A DNA stretch of 64,000 nucleotides from a virus. Shown in pieces: positions 15,074 to 24,878 of this stretch; position 1 is the first letter of the stretch, and each line of letters starts with the position of its first letter. The stretch lies in IMG/VR virus record IMGVR_UViG_3300032289_001431, positions 1 through 64,000 of that record. One strand, 5' to 3'. The notes below the pieces were generated by a model. That model was not told the DNA's origin, did no database searches, and saw only the letters and a list, made by a program, of their open reading frames with translations. The position numbers and the translations under genes were made by a program.

Positions 15074-15927
15074 AAAACATTTTTACCAATTCTGAGTATT
15101 TAAAATCAGTTGGAGCAAATCAATCATTTGGTAATCATTTATGCCATTTAATGTTTTGTCATAATTTCAGCAAAAAAAGAAATTATAAATTAAACATTTG
15201 CACAGATACTAATTTGAGTAGTATATTTGAATTAGATGAATATAAAAGCACATGGAATAATAATATAGTAAATTATTTTTCAGAATCATTTGTTCATGAT
15301 ATAGAAGAACTTAAAAAAATAGATCGTTTAAATTTAAATAAATCTTTAAATTTATTAAATGACGAAACATTAGATATACCGGATAATATTTCTGTAACTG
15401 GATGGTTTTATAATACACCATTATATTCTAAATCTTTTTTTAATGATATAAAAATAAAAAAAGACATAATTGATTTTTTAAATCAAAACTTTAGTAGAGT
15501 TTTTGAAAAAAATTCTATATCAATACATTATAGAGGAACCGACTTCAATGGTCATTTGGGATATGATTTAAGATTACCTTTTGAATATTATGAAAAATGC
15601 ATTCATCACATGATAAAAAATCATAAAAATATAAAAAACATTTATGTTTTTACTGATGATAGTTTTGAATGTTTAAAATTAATAGATATTATTAAAAATA
15701 TTGATAGTTCGTTTAATATAGAACTTATTCAAAATGAATATTACATAGATTGGGCTTGTTTACATTTTTCAAAAAACATAATATCATCAAACTCATCATT
15801 CTGTTCAACAGCATGTATTTATGATAAAGAAATTTGCTACCAACCCAATAAATATCAATTAAGAAACACGCCAATTGATGGTGTTTATCCTAGCGAACCA
15901 TTTTTTAAAAATTCTTATATATTATGA
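15064..15927 (+). CDS. Fucosyltransferase-like (GT11/GT23 superfamily) protein
   Basis: Residues 155-160, HYRGTD, match the HxRR/GD-type GDP-sugar motif of the fucosyltransferase superfamily. IYVFTDDSFECLK and ISSNSSFCSTACIY follow, as in GT11 enzymes. The N-terminal SFGNHLCHLMFCHNFSKK resembles the GN-x-L-FQYA-type start of that family. 287 residues. Overlaps the next gene by 4 bases. Confidence 0.65.
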   Translation: MALKNIFTNSEYLKSVGANQSFGNHLCHLMFCHNFSKKRNYKLNICTDTNLSSIFELDEYKSTWNNNIVNYFSESFVHDIEELKKIDRLNLNKSLNLLNDETLDIPDNISVTGWFYNTPLYSKSFFNDIKIKKDIIDFLNQNFSRVFEKNSISIHYRGTDFNGHLGYDLRLPFEYYEKCIHHMIKNHKNIKNIYVFTDDSFECLKLIDIIKNIDSSFNIELIQNEYYIDWACLHFSKNIISSNSSFCSTACIYDKEICYQPNKYQLRNTPIDGVYPSEPFFKNSYIL

Positions 15928-16496
15928 AAATATTACAAATAGGCTGTCATACTGGAAATGATCATGTTTATCATTTTATAACTGAAAATTCTAATAATAT
16001 AGAAAAATTATATTTAATAGATGCTAATATATATTCTTTAAATGAATGTAAAAATAACTATGCAAACGTTGATAATGTTAATTTTTTAAATTATGCAATT
16101 ACACCTACAGATGTTGAATATATTGATATTGTATTACCCGCTAACGAATTAACATCAAGTCATGTATCAGTATTTGAATCACATTTACACCAACACAATC
16201 ATAACAATCTTATAAAACAAAAAGTAAAAGCAGTTAATATAAATAAATTATTTGAAGAATTGAACTTATCTGTAATTGATAGATTTTATATAGACACTGA
16301 AGGCTTAGATGTTCAAATAATCAATTCAATAGATTTTTCTAAAATTGATATTAAAATATTGATGTTTGAATTTATTCATTCGGATGGAACTCTTTCTTGG
16401 GGTGGCATAAATTTACATAATTGTTTAATGAAATTATTAAACTTAGGATATTCCATCATAAAAGAAGAATATAATATTATTGCCACAAAACAATAA
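15924..16496 (+). CDS. FkbM-type methyltransferase (second copy)
   Basis: It has 190 residues with ILQIGCHTGNDHVYHFI as SAM-binding loop, YLIDANIYSLNEC, and FYIDTEGLDVQII as the FkbM acidic motif. Same family as the gene at 14510 but clearly diverged. Last gene of the glycan island; gp46 follows after 49 bases. Confidence 0.75.
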   Translation: MKILQIGCHTGNDHVYHFITENSNNIEKLYLIDANIYSLNECKNNYANVDNVNFLNYAITPTDVEYIDIVLPANELTSSHVSVFESHLHQHNHNNLIKQKVKAVNINKLFEELNLSVIDRFYIDTEGLDVQIINSIDFSKIDIKILMFEFIHSDGTLSWGGINLHNCLMKLLNLGYSIIKEEYNIIATKQ

Positions 16497-16511
16497 ATTT
16501 AAATAAAACAT

Positions 16512-16539
16512 TTGATTATTCTGGATATTGATTTAATAT
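16512..16539 (+). promoter_or_regulatory. Weak sigma70-like promoter before gp46
   Basis: TTGATT, 16 bases, TAATAT, then 6 bases to the GTG at 16546. Weak on its own; listed because the -10 to start distance repeats that of better promoters here. Confidence 0.3.
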
Positions 16540-16545
16540 ATCAGG

Positions 16546-18339
16546 GTGAAGAATGTAATCTTTAACTCTATAAAGATAAAAAATTTCCTTTCCATTGGAA
16601 ACAATCCAATTAAAATTGATTTTGCCAAAGGTATTACTGTAATCACAGGAGAAAATAAAGATAAGGGTGGTAAAAATGGAATTGGTAAAAGTACAATAGC
16701 AGATGCAATTTTTTGGTGTTTATTTGGAAACACAATTAGAGAATTAAAAAAAGATAAGATACAACATAACAAAAATAAAGAAGAATGTCAGGCTATTTTA
16801 GAATTTACTGTAAAAGATTCTTTAACAACCAAATATAAAATAACAAGAACTTTAGATCCAACAAAAATAGAAATTTTATGTAATGATCAGGATATTACAT
16901 TATCAACTTTACCTAAAAACGATGAATTTATCAAAACTCTTATAGGTGCTAACGAAGAAGTGTTTAACAATGCAGTTATTATGTCTGCAAATAACACCAT
17001 TCCGTTTATGGCGCAAAAAAAGACAGAAAAAAGAAAATTTATTGAAGGAATACTTCAATTAAACATTTTTAGTGAAATTTTATTAAAAACTAGAAGTGAT
17101 TACAATGATACAAAAAAAGAAAATGATATTATTAGTAATATTTTTATTAATCTTCAAAGAGATTTAAATACATTTGAAATTCAATTAGCAAACGAAGATA
17201 AAAAGAAACAAGAAAAAATTGATAATTGGAATTACAATATTAAATCAAATGAAAAGACAATTAAAGAATGTAAAGATAAAAAATTTCCATCCGTGGATGA
17301 GTGTAATAACGATATTAAAAAATTAGAAGAACAAATTTTTCTTTTAAAGGAAGGAATCAAAACTTTTTCTAAAAACAAAACAGATACTATATTAAAAAGT
17401 TCAAACATATCTGCTGAAATCAATCAACTTAAAAAAGAAAAACAAAAAATAAAAGATAAAGGTAATACATGCCCAACTTGCAATAGAGAATATTGCAAAG
17501 ACGATATTGAATCTGTTAATAAAAGATTAACAGATATTGAAAATGATATTATAAAATTTTCTAATGAAGAATCGACCGTTAATGAACAAAAAAATTCTTG
17601 GGCAAACAAAATAGAAAAAATAGAAGATGGTATTGATAAGATTAACAAAAAAATTAAAAATTTAATTCAAATTAAATTAGACATTAAAGATAATGATCAT
17701 AAAATTTCTAAATGTGAACATGACATTAAAAATTTCAAACAATTTATTGTTGAAATTAATAAAGAAAAATCATCAACTAAAGTAAACATAGATAATGTAA
17801 AAAAAGAAATACAAATTAATGAAGAAAAGCTTAAAAACATTAAAAAAGACATGGCAATACTTGATACCGTCAAGTTTATTATGTCTGAGGATGGAGTCAA
17901 AAAATACATTGTAAAAAAAATCATCAATATTCTTAATACAAGACTTAACTATTATTTACAGACGCTTGATGCGCCCTGTAAATGTGTGTTTGATGAAACG
18001 TTTGAAGAAACAATTTATAATGAACAAAATAAAGAATGTTCATATTTTAATTTTAGTGGTGGAGAACGTAAAAGAATTGATACCGCTATACTTTTTACAT
18101 TTCAAGACGTATTGAGGTGTCATTCTGGTATATCTTTTTCTTTGAATATATATGATGAACTTTTTGATTGCGCTTTAGACGCAAAAGGAACAGATAAAAT
18201 TCTTGAAATACTTAAAGATAAGGTTGCAAAATATGACGAATCAATTTATATTGTATCTCACAAATCATCTGAAATCACAAATTGCGATAACATAATTTTA
18301 TTAGAAAAATTTAATGGTGTTACAACAATAGTTAGTTGA
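16546..18339 (+). CDS. 46: gp46, SbcC/Rad50-like ATPase subunit
   Basis: ATPase partner of gp47 in DNA end processing. Walker A KGGKNGIGKST (about 40-50), a long coiled coil split by a zinc hook CPTC (about 309-312), the ABC signature FSGGERKR (about 503-510) and Walker B NIYDELFD (about 534-541). 597 residues against 560 in T4. The GTG start gives MKNVIFNSIKIKNFLSIG, matching MKNFKLNRVKYKNIMSVG of T4 gp46. Confidence 0.9.
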   Translation: MKNVIFNSIKIKNFLSIGNNPIKIDFAKGITVITGENKDKGGKNGIGKSTIADAIFWCLFGNTIRELKKDKIQHNKNKEECQAILEFTVKDSLTTKYKITRTLDPTKIEILCNDQDITLSTLPKNDEFIKTLIGANEEVFNNAVIMSANNTIPFMAQKKTEKRKFIEGILQLNIFSEILLKTRSDYNDTKKENDIISNIFINLQRDLNTFEIQLANEDKKKQEKIDNWNYNIKSNEKTIKECKDKKFPSVDECNNDIKKLEEQIFLLKEGIKTFSKNKTDTILKSSNISAEINQLKKEKQKIKDKGNTCPTCNREYCKDDIESVNKRLTDIENDIIKFSNEESTVNEQKNSWANKIEKIEDGIDKINKKIKNLIQIKLDIKDNDHKISKCEHDIKNFKQFIVEINKEKSSTKVNIDNVKKEIQINEEKLKNIKKDMAILDTVKFIMSEDGVKKYIVKKIINILNTRLNYYLQTLDAPCKCVFDETFEETIYNEQNKECSYFNFSGGERKRIDTAILFTFQDVLRCHSGISFSLNIYDELFDCALDAKGTDKILEILKDKVAKYDESIYIVSHKSSEITNCDNIILLEKFNGVTTIVS

Positions 18340-18355
18340 TTAATACACCATGACT

Positions 18356-18363
18356 TATAAATT
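18356..18363 (+). promoter_or_regulatory. Late-type promoter octamer
   Basis: TATAAATT, one mismatch to TATAAATA, 5 bases before the ATG at 18369. No Shine-Dalgarno between. Confidence 0.45.
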
Positions 18364-18368
18364 TAAAT

Positions 18369-19664
18369 ATGGCATTAAAAATAAAAGAAAATAATGGTAA
18401 TAACGTTGTATTTCAATACAATCCAGTTAGAACTAATATACCAAACCCACCAGCAGCAATGCCAATAGGTATGCCCACCTACAGTTATGCTGGTATGCAC
18501 CCCGTAAAATTACCAGATCCACCTAAATTGGAAATGCCAGAAGCAAATTTACCACGAGCCATCAATTACTATGCCGATTATGGTGGTTGTGGGTTTTGGA
18601 GAATGGTTTGGCCTGAGTTTCTTATGAATGCTTACACTAAAGCATGTATGTCAGGTCTTACTCAAATGATTTTAGATTTAAGATTTTATGGTGGCATTAA
18701 AGCTATAAGAATGCAACGTCAAGCGACACCCATTCAAAGAGATTTTATTAAAGAATTAAAAAAAGCGCAGAGTCATTTTAAATATAGATTAATTTATGAA
18801 GTCGATGATATCGTCTTCAAAGATGATATTCCTGATTACAATCGTTGTAAAGATGCTTTTGTTGATCAAAATATCACCGATAGTATTTTAGAGATCATGC
18901 AAACAATGGATGAGATGACTGTTACTTGTAAATACATGAAAGAATATTATCAAGATAAAACAGGTAATAAAAACATAACAGTTATTCCAAATTATCCTCC
19001 TAAATTCTGGTTAGATCGTTTTTATGAGAAAGAAAGAATTGAAAGATTGTACGACGAAAACAAAAAACGTCCTAGAATATTGTATTCTGGATCAGGAACA
19101 CATGTTGATGTGTTAAATCGCACTGGATTGAATGATGATTTTAAACACGTTACCGATGCAATTATAAAAGCACGTAAAAAATTTAAATTTGTATGGAAAG
19201 GTTGTTTCCCATTGGTACTAAAACCATATATTGATAACGGCGATATGGAATATATCGATTGGTCACCCCTTCATGATTATCCAAAAGGTCTTTATGATAC
19301 AAATTGTAACGTATCTTTTGCACCATTGATTGATAATGTTTTTAATAAATCAAAATCTAATATTAAAATGATAGAAGCTGGTGGTTTAGGTATGCCGGGA
19401 GTATATCAAGACCTTTGTACATACGAAGAAGCTGAATTTAAATTCAAAACTGGTGATGATTTAATTCAACAGCTTGAGTATATAACATCTGATCATAGCC
19501 GATATATGAGATTATCAGAAAAAGCCAGAAAATTCACTGAAGGATTGTGGTTAGAAGACCATTTAGACGAATATGAAGCAATGTATTTTACCGAATGGGG
19601 TTCAAAAGAAAGAAAAAAAATGGCTCCAAAACTTATATTAAACAATCCAGATCAAGATTCTTGA
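18369..19664 (+). CDS. GT-B glycosyltransferase-like protein
   Basis: It has 431 residues. A Pro-rich N-terminus (about 20-60) precedes a GT4-like body: LIYEVDDIVFKDDIP, VTVIPNYPP (INVIPNYPP in this protein reads ITVIPNYPP), RPRILYSGSGTHVD and a C-terminal donor-site region NIKMIEAGGLGMPGV. A glycan transferase is likely, acting on virion, DNA or host surface. It stands apart from the island, between gp46 and the polymerase, behind its own late-type octamer. Confidence 0.7.
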   Translation: MALKIKENNGNNVVFQYNPVRTNIPNPPAAMPIGMPTYSYAGMHPVKLPDPPKLEMPEANLPRAINYYADYGGCGFWRMVWPEFLMNAYTKACMSGLTQMILDLRFYGGIKAIRMQRQATPIQRDFIKELKKAQSHFKYRLIYEVDDIVFKDDIPDYNRCKDAFVDQNITDSILEIMQTMDEMTVTCKYMKEYYQDKTGNKNITVIPNYPPKFWLDRFYEKERIERLYDENKKRPRILYSGSGTHVDVLNRTGLNDDFKHVTDAIIKARKKFKFVWKGCFPLVLKPYIDNGDMEYIDWSPLHDYPKGLYDTNCNVSFAPLIDNVFNKSKSNIKMIEAGGLGMPGVYQDLCTYEEAEFKFKTGDDLIQQLEYITSDHSRYMRLSEKARKFTEGLWLEDHLDEYEAMYFTEWGSKERKKMAPKLILNNPDQDS

Positions 19665-19694
19665 CCATTTGTAAATTTATGCCATAATAAGTAT

Positions 19695-22265
19695 ATGGCG
19701 TATAGAAACGTTTATTATGATTCCCGAAATGGTGCTATGCACCTGTGGACTTGGGATGATGATGGTAACAGAATTACTCGTGTTACTAGTTATGAGCCAT
19801 ATTTATACATTGAATCTGAGCACGGTACAGATGCTACATCTGTTTTTAAAACTCCCCTTAAAAAGTTAATATTTAAAAATCAAAAAGCTAGAAAATCTTA
19901 CGTTGAAACGACACCAATTACGAGATTATTTTACAATCTTGAAATTCAACAGCAATTTTTACTTGAAACTTTTAAAGATGATATTGATAAGCCGGGATTT
20001 GGAACACAACCACTCAAAATTTTTTATCTTGATATTGAAACTTATGCAACTGATCACTTTGCATCACCAGAAATAGCTAGTGATCCTGTAAACCTTATAA
20101 CGGTTTATGATTCTTTATCAAAACAGTATTATACTTGGGGTTGTAAAAATTATTCCACATTAGAAGAAGACGTAACTTATATTAAATGTAAAGATGAAAG
20201 AGATTTGTTAAAGAGTTTTGTTAATTTTTGGAGAAACGACCCACCTGATATTGTTACCGGATGGAACGTTCATGGGTATGATATACCATACATCATGAAT
20301 AGATTGTCGAAAATATTTGAAGATGATTATAAAGAAAAATTATCACCAGTTAACAAGCTTTGGTTACAAGAAAAAGCATCTATTAACAAATTAGGTAGAG
20401 AACTTGACAGATGGCACGTTGCGGGTGTCAGTATTATCGATTATATGGATCTCTATGAAACTCTTTGTGGTGGAAAAAGAGAGTCAATGTCTTTAAATTA
20501 TATATCAGAATATGAATTAGGTGAGTCTAAAATAGCTATTGGTAGCACATCATTATCAACTCTTGCTGATACTGATTGGTTTAAGTTTACAGATTACAAT
20601 ATTCAAGACGTACGCTTGCTGGTAATGCTTGAAAACAAGTTAAAATACTTGCAACTCATTAGAAATCTTGCATATCGTGGATTTATTCCATTTCAAAAAT
20701 CAATGGGTAAAGTTTCAATGATTACTGGTGCTGTTGCACATCAAGCATTATCACAAAACATGATAATTCCTACATTTAACGTGGATAATGTGAAACAAGA
20801 TTTTGCTGGTGGTTTTGTTTATGAACCAGTAAAAGGTTTATATGATGATGTTGTGACGTATGATGCTAATAGTTTGTATCCAAATACAATTATTACTTTA
20901 AATATATCAACTGAAACCAAAATAGGCAAAATTATTGCTCGAAGTAAAGATGGTATTACTTTAAAATTAACTAATAATAAAATTGTAGATCTTACTAATG
21001 AAAAATTTGAAGAAATAGTTAAATCTGAGAAACTTTGCATAACAAAAGCTGATGTTTTGTATACACAAAGATTTAAAGGAGTCGTACCTACCCTTATTGA
21101 TAAATTATACTCTGAAAGAGTAAAGGCAAAAGATAAAACATTACAAGCTAAACTCAAATTAAAAAAAGCAAAAACACCAGAAGATAAACAAAAGTACCAA
21201 GAAGAGGTTAATGATAACGATACATTGTCAAATGTGTATAAAGTATTTTTAAACTCAATATATGGTGTATTTTCTAACATATTTTCACCTCTATTTGACA
21301 TTGATCATGCGGAAAGTGTAACGTTATCGGGTCAAGCGGTTGTTAAAAAGGGTCCAGAAATTATATATGAGTATGCCAAACGATCTGGGTTTTCTGGTAA
21401 GTTGGAAGATATTTTAATTTATCAAGATACTGACAGTGAATTCTTTTCATTTAAAGAAATATTACAAAATAAAAACACTTCTCTACTAAAAGACGGAGAA
21501 ATCACCAAAGAAGCATACGATATTATCGATGAATATGGTAAAGTTTTAAATAATGGAATTAACGAATGGGCTAAATTAGAATTTAAATCAATCGACCCTC
21601 GTTATGTTTTTAAACGAGAAAAAATATGTGACGTTGCGTTACTTCAAGCTAAAAAATTCTACATTCTTCACATTTTAGACAAAGATGGCGTTAAAACCGA
21701 AGAGTTTGAATACAAAGGGATTGAAGTTGCCAAAGCAACTTTATCAAAAGAAGTTAAAGAATTGATTAAAAATGTTATAGAATCAGCAATTATTGCTAAA
21801 AATAGAAAAATAGCGATTCATTTGTTTCAAGAGGGATATGAAAAATTTTGTAATATGTCTACAATTGAAATTGCTACGAGAAAAAAGATTAATAATTATG
21901 AAAAATACAGCAATATGATTGATGGTAATGGTGGTTTTGGTAAAGGAACTCCCGGTCATGCTAAAAGTTGTATTAATTTTAATGATGCTCTTAAAAAATT
22001 AAAAATTGATGATAAATATCCAGCAATTGCTAATGGAACTAAGATTAAATTTTTTTATTGCAAGAAAAACATATATGCATATGAGACAATGGGTTTTATA
22101 GATGAATATCCAAAGGAGTTACTTGCAGTGATTAAGCCTGATTATCGTTTTATGTTTGAAAAAAACGTAGTTCCGCTATTAACAAGGATATTTAACGTTA
22201 TTGGTTGGCCTACTCCCGCAATTGGGTGCGAAGAGGCTACAGATTTAACAGAATTATTTTCATGA
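19695..22265 (+). CDS. 43: DNA polymerase gp43 (family B)
   Basis: Replicative polymerase with proofreading. Exo I FYLDIETYA (about 110-118), Exo II-type NVHGYDIPYI, Exo III YNIQDVRLL; polymerase motif A YDANSLYP (about 389), motif B KVFLNSIYG (about 516) and motif C YQDTDSEFF (about 576). 856 residues against 898 in T4. The acidic-hydrophobic C-terminus LTELFS fits a clamp-binding tail. AATAAGTA lies 1 base before the ATG. The stop overlaps thyX as ATGA. Confidence 0.95.
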   Translation: MAYRNVYYDSRNGAMHLWTWDDDGNRITRVTSYEPYLYIESEHGTDATSVFKTPLKKLIFKNQKARKSYVETTPITRLFYNLEIQQQFLLETFKDDIDKPGFGTQPLKIFYLDIETYATDHFASPEIASDPVNLITVYDSLSKQYYTWGCKNYSTLEEDVTYIKCKDERDLLKSFVNFWRNDPPDIVTGWNVHGYDIPYIMNRLSKIFEDDYKEKLSPVNKLWLQEKASINKLGRELDRWHVAGVSIIDYMDLYETLCGGKRESMSLNYISEYELGESKIAIGSTSLSTLADTDWFKFTDYNIQDVRLLVMLENKLKYLQLIRNLAYRGFIPFQKSMGKVSMITGAVAHQALSQNMIIPTFNVDNVKQDFAGGFVYEPVKGLYDDVVTYDANSLYPNTIITLNISTETKIGKIIARSKDGITLKLTNNKIVDLTNEKFEEIVKSEKLCITKADVLYTQRFKGVVPTLIDKLYSERVKAKDKTLQAKLKLKKAKTPEDKQKYQEEVNDNDTLSNVYKVFLNSIYGVFSNIFSPLFDIDHAESVTLSGQAVVKKGPEIIYEYAKRSGFSGKLEDILIYQDTDSEFFSFKEILQNKNTSLLKDGEITKEAYDIIDEYGKVLNNGINEWAKLEFKSIDPRYVFKREKICDVALLQAKKFYILHILDKDGVKTEEFEYKGIEVAKATLSKEVKELIKNVIESAIIAKNRKIAIHLFQEGYEKFCNMSTIEIATRKKINNYEKYSNMIDGNGGFGKGTPGHAKSCINFNDALKKLKIDDKYPAIANGTKIKFFYCKKNIYAYETMGFIDEYPKELLAVIKPDYRFMFEKNVVPLLTRIFNVIGWPTPAIGCEEATDLTELFS

Positions 22266-22909
22266 AAACTAAATTAATATCATTAACAACGCCTCAAATT
22301 GAATCTACAATATCCACACCAGAAGATTTAATTATTTATTGTGCAAGAGTTTCAAATCCTAGTAATCAATTAAACAAAGAATCTTCTCCAAAATTAATAA
22401 ATTATTTAATTAAACATAAACATTGGAGTCCATTTGAAATGGCATCTATGTGTATAGAAATTCAAACATCAAGAGCTATCGCAGCGCAAATATTAAGGCA
22501 TCGTAGCTTTTCTTTTCAAGAATTTAGTCAAAGATATTCTGAAGTAACAAAACTAGAACCAATTGAATTTAGAAAGCAAGGAAAGACAAATCGACAAGTG
22601 GGAGATGAGGAAGTTCAACTTACATCATTCCAAGCAAGTATCGTTGACAATGCAGAGAAAGCTTGTCTTGCCGCTTATGAACATCTTATTGATTCTGGTA
22701 TCGCAAAAGAATGTGCAAGAATGATTCTTCCATTGAGCACACAAACAACAATGTATATGTCAGGTTCCATTCGATCTTGGATTCATTATTTAGAAATTAG
22801 AACCAAAGAAGACACACAAAAAGAACATAGAGAAATAGCAAATGGTATTAAATCAATTTTTATAGAAAAATTTCCACAAATTTCTTACGCATTAGGATGG
22901 AAATTGTGA
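22262..22909 (+). CDS. thyX: Flavin-dependent thymidylate synthase
   Basis: Makes dTMP from dUMP using FAD and methylenetetrahydrofolate. The ThyX motif RHRSFSFQEFSQRY (about 79-92) is intact, as is SPFEMASMCIEIQTSRAIAAQ upstream (given in two parts: SPFEMASM, SRAIAAQ). The ATG at 22262 overlaps the polymerase stop; the frame stays open upstream but only with a TTG start inside gp43. 215 residues. Differs from T4, which uses ThyA. Confidence 0.92.
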   Translation: MKTKLISLTTPQIESTISTPEDLIIYCARVSNPSNQLNKESSPKLINYLIKHKHWSPFEMASMCIEIQTSRAIAAQILRHRSFSFQEFSQRYSEVTKLEPIEFRKQGKTNRQVGDEEVQLTSFQASIVDNAEKACLAAYEHLIDSGIAKECARMILPLSTQTTMYMSGSIRSWIHYLEIRTKEDTQKEHREIANGIKSIFIEKFPQISYALGWKL

Positions 22910-23230
22910 TTTTACAAAATCTTTAAAAGATAATCTTTCATTATCTTTTGATCTTTTGATATAAGCTTTTAATTTTGTCATTTCTGATGAAAATTCTTCA
23001 GGTGACATAATATCATTTGTTTTTATTTCATGTTCTTTTTTAATATCTTCTAATTTTTTTTGTACATTTTCTTTTGCTTCTTGTTCAGATATATAACCAG
23101 AAAATTTATAAGTTTTATAATAATTTTTACCTTTAGATGGGTCAGCTATTTGAATAATAAGATCATAATCATCAGATATATGAGGATTACTTTTTTGTAT
23201 TTTATAAAAATATTTAGAAAAATTTAACAT
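22892..23230 (-). CDS. Hypothetical protein, convergent with thyX
   Basis: It has 112 residues, charged, with a helical Lys/Glu-rich middle (AKENVQKKLEDIKKEHE). The start MLNFSKYFYKIQ is aromatic and basic. No domain recognised. Its 3' end overlaps thyX by 18 bases on the opposite strand. GGTAAATA lies 6 bases before the ATG, so late expression is likely. Confidence 0.6.
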   Translation of the reverse strand: MLNFSKYFYKIQKSNPHISDDYDLIIQIADPSKGKNYYKTYKFSGYISEQEAKENVQKKLEDIKKEHEIKTNDIMSPEEFSSEMTKLKAYIKRSKDNERLSFKDFVKSQFPS

Positions 23231-23286
23231 TTTTAATATTTACCCATTGACTATTATACATAATATGTTAAATTTATATAACAATT

Positions 23287-23688
23287 ATGAGTAATACAAC
23301 AACAACAACAGAAAACAAATTAATCGTAATCCTAGACACTATTGGTAGGACAATTCTTGGTCAAGAAGCTCCTTCTACAAAAGGAAACTTGAACATTAAA
23401 AATCCTGTCATTCTTCATATTGTCCCTGCTGACAATACCGGAAAGATGTCAGTTCAACTCCTTCCTCTCTTTTTCAGAGAGTTCTTGGGAGATAAGTCCG
23501 CAGATGTCGTATTTACATACGACTCTTCGAGAATAACAACAACAGATATCGACGCATTAGATTTCCGTTTACAGACACAATATGCACAAATGTTCAACCC
23601 ACAAAACGCATTTGTCACAGCAGATGTGGCTGCTGCTCAACCAGCACCAGAACCCACTGAAAGAGTAGTTAATTTATTTGACGAATAA
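23287..23688 (+). CDS. Conserved T4-like phage protein of unknown function
   Basis: It has 133 residues; LIVILDTIGRTILGQE and LLPLFFREFL are patterns I recall from hypothetical proteins upstream of uvsX in marine T4-like phages. The C-terminus VVNLFDE is short, acidic and hydrophobic, like sliding-clamp-binding tails, but this is only suggestive. Codon use looks less A/T-biased than neighbours (many C-ending codons), hinting at high expression. Ends 29 bases before a strong terminator. Confidence 0.65.
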   Translation: MSNTTTTTENKLIVILDTIGRTILGQEAPSTKGNLNIKNPVILHIVPADNTGKMSVQLLPLFFREFLGDKSADVVFTYDSSRITTTDIDALDFRLQTQYAQMFNPQNAFVTADVAAAQPAPEPTERVVNLFDE

Positions 23689-23716
23689 CAAATTTTTCAG
23701 TATTCATCAAAAAAAA

Positions 23717-23747
23717 CCTCAGATTGTCTTTGACAGTCTGAGGTTTT
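23717..23747 (+). terminator. Rho-independent terminator after the 23287 gene
   Basis: Stem CCTCAGATTGTC / GACAGTCTGAGG (one G-T pair) with loop TTT, followed by TTTTC; an A-run upstream makes it usable on both strands. The TTGACA of the downstream uvsX promoter candidate lies inside the 3' half of the hairpin. Confidence 0.85.
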
Positions 23748-23757
23748 CTGTTAATAT
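23730..23757 (+). promoter_or_regulatory. Sigma70-like promoter of uvsX overlapping the terminator
   Basis: TTGACA (23730-23735), 16 bases, TAATAT (23752-23757), then 7 bases to the uvsX ATG at 23765. The -35 box is part of the terminator stem. Confidence 0.45.
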
Positions 23758-23764
23758 ATTGTAT

Positions 23765-24865
23765 ATGGCTAAGAAAAAAATTGAAGAAAATATAGAAACT
23801 AATACCGGAAATATCATGGATGCATTTAATGTTCTAGATGATCTTAATCCAGAGGCAGCATTTCTTGATGAAAACAGTTTATCTAACGTTAAAGAATGGA
23901 TTGATACTGGATCATTGGCATTAAACGCAATCATATCAGGTTCTATCTACGGGGGAATTCCAATGGGTCGCCTTACGGGTTTTATTGGACCAGAATCTTG
24001 TGGAAAAACACTGATGGCTAATAAAATTATGGCAAATGCTCAAAAAAAAGGAATGCACGTTGCATATTTTGACACCGAAGGCGCATTAGACGAAGATACA
24101 GCAAAAAGACTTGGATGTGACACCTCAAAAATCAAACATGTCCCATCACAATTGACTGAACAATGCAGAAATCAAGTTGTAAAGTTTCTACAAACTGTCA
24201 TCGAAAAAAATCTGCAAGGCAAAGTTCTTATTGTCATCGATTCTCTTGGTAATTTGATTACAACCCAAGAACAAAAGAAGATCGATGAGGGTTCTGATAC
24301 TCCTGATATGGGAAATCGTGCAAAAGCTTTGAAAAGCATGTTAAGAGCAATCACGCAAGTAGCATCAAAGGCTAATTGTCCTGTTGTTTTTACCAATCAT
24401 ATCTATGATGATCCATCACAACTTCATCCTTCTGCTTTAAAGAAACAAGCTGGTGGTTCTGGACCTCTTTATATGGCATCTGTGATTGTTCAGATGGCAA
24501 AGAAGGCTGAAAGATCAAGTGATAGTAAGAATAAGGATTCTAATGACACGGTTACACCTCTATCAAAGGACATTAATGGACTTACATTGAGAGCATTTAC
24601 GACTAAAAATCGTTTTGTGCCACCATTCCTTGAGACTGAGATGTATTTAAACTTTAGAACAGGTCTTAATAAGTATTCGGGCTTGTTAGAGATGTGTGAG
24701 GGTTATGGTATTCTTGAAAAACAAGGACATAGACATGCTTTCAATGGTGAAATTTTAGGTTTCTTTAAAGATTGGAAAACAGATGAAGTCGTTTGGGGAA
24801 AAATTCTCCCTGCACTTGAAGAAAAACTTAAAGTGGAACTTACATTTAAAAACGAAGTCCAATGA
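23765..24865 (+). CDS. uvsX: UvsX RecA-like recombinase
   Basis: Strand-exchange ATPase of phage recombination. Walker A GPESCGKT (about 75-82), FDTEGAL, Walker B VLIVIDSLG and TNHIYDDP as in RecA/UvsX. 366 residues against 391 in T4. The ATG at 23765 begins MAKKKIEENIE; the frame is open further upstream but only through the terminator, so that extension is rejected. No Shine-Dalgarno. Confidence 0.93.
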   Translation: MAKKKIEENIETNTGNIMDAFNVLDDLNPEAAFLDENSLSNVKEWIDTGSLALNAIISGSIYGGIPMGRLTGFIGPESCGKTLMANKIMANAQKKGMHVAYFDTEGALDEDTAKRLGCDTSKIKHVPSQLTEQCRNQVVKFLQTVIEKNLQGKVLIVIDSLGNLITTQEQKKIDEGSDTPDMGNRAKALKSMLRAITQVASKANCPVVFTNHIYDDPSQLHPSALKKQAGGSGPLYMASVIVQMAKKAERSSDSKNKDSNDTVTPLSKDINGLTLRAFTTKNRFVPPFLETEMYLNFRTGLNKYSGLLEMCEGYGILEKQGHRHAFNGEILGFFKDWKTDEVVWGKILPALEEKLKVELTFKNEVQ

Positions 24866-24878
24866 TGAAAGTTATAAA

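Noticed and set aside
20819-21301. Long antisense frame (160 codons) inside gene 43
   Set aside because: Composition is that of a shadow of polymerase codons; there is no start signal or domain.
22205-22261. TTG start of thyX inside gene 43
   Set aside because: The ATG at 22262 overlaps the polymerase stop as ATGA and matches the family start.
23678-23764. Upstream extension of uvsX to 23678
   Set aside because: It would be translated through the terminator; the ATG at 23765 gives the normal UvsX start.
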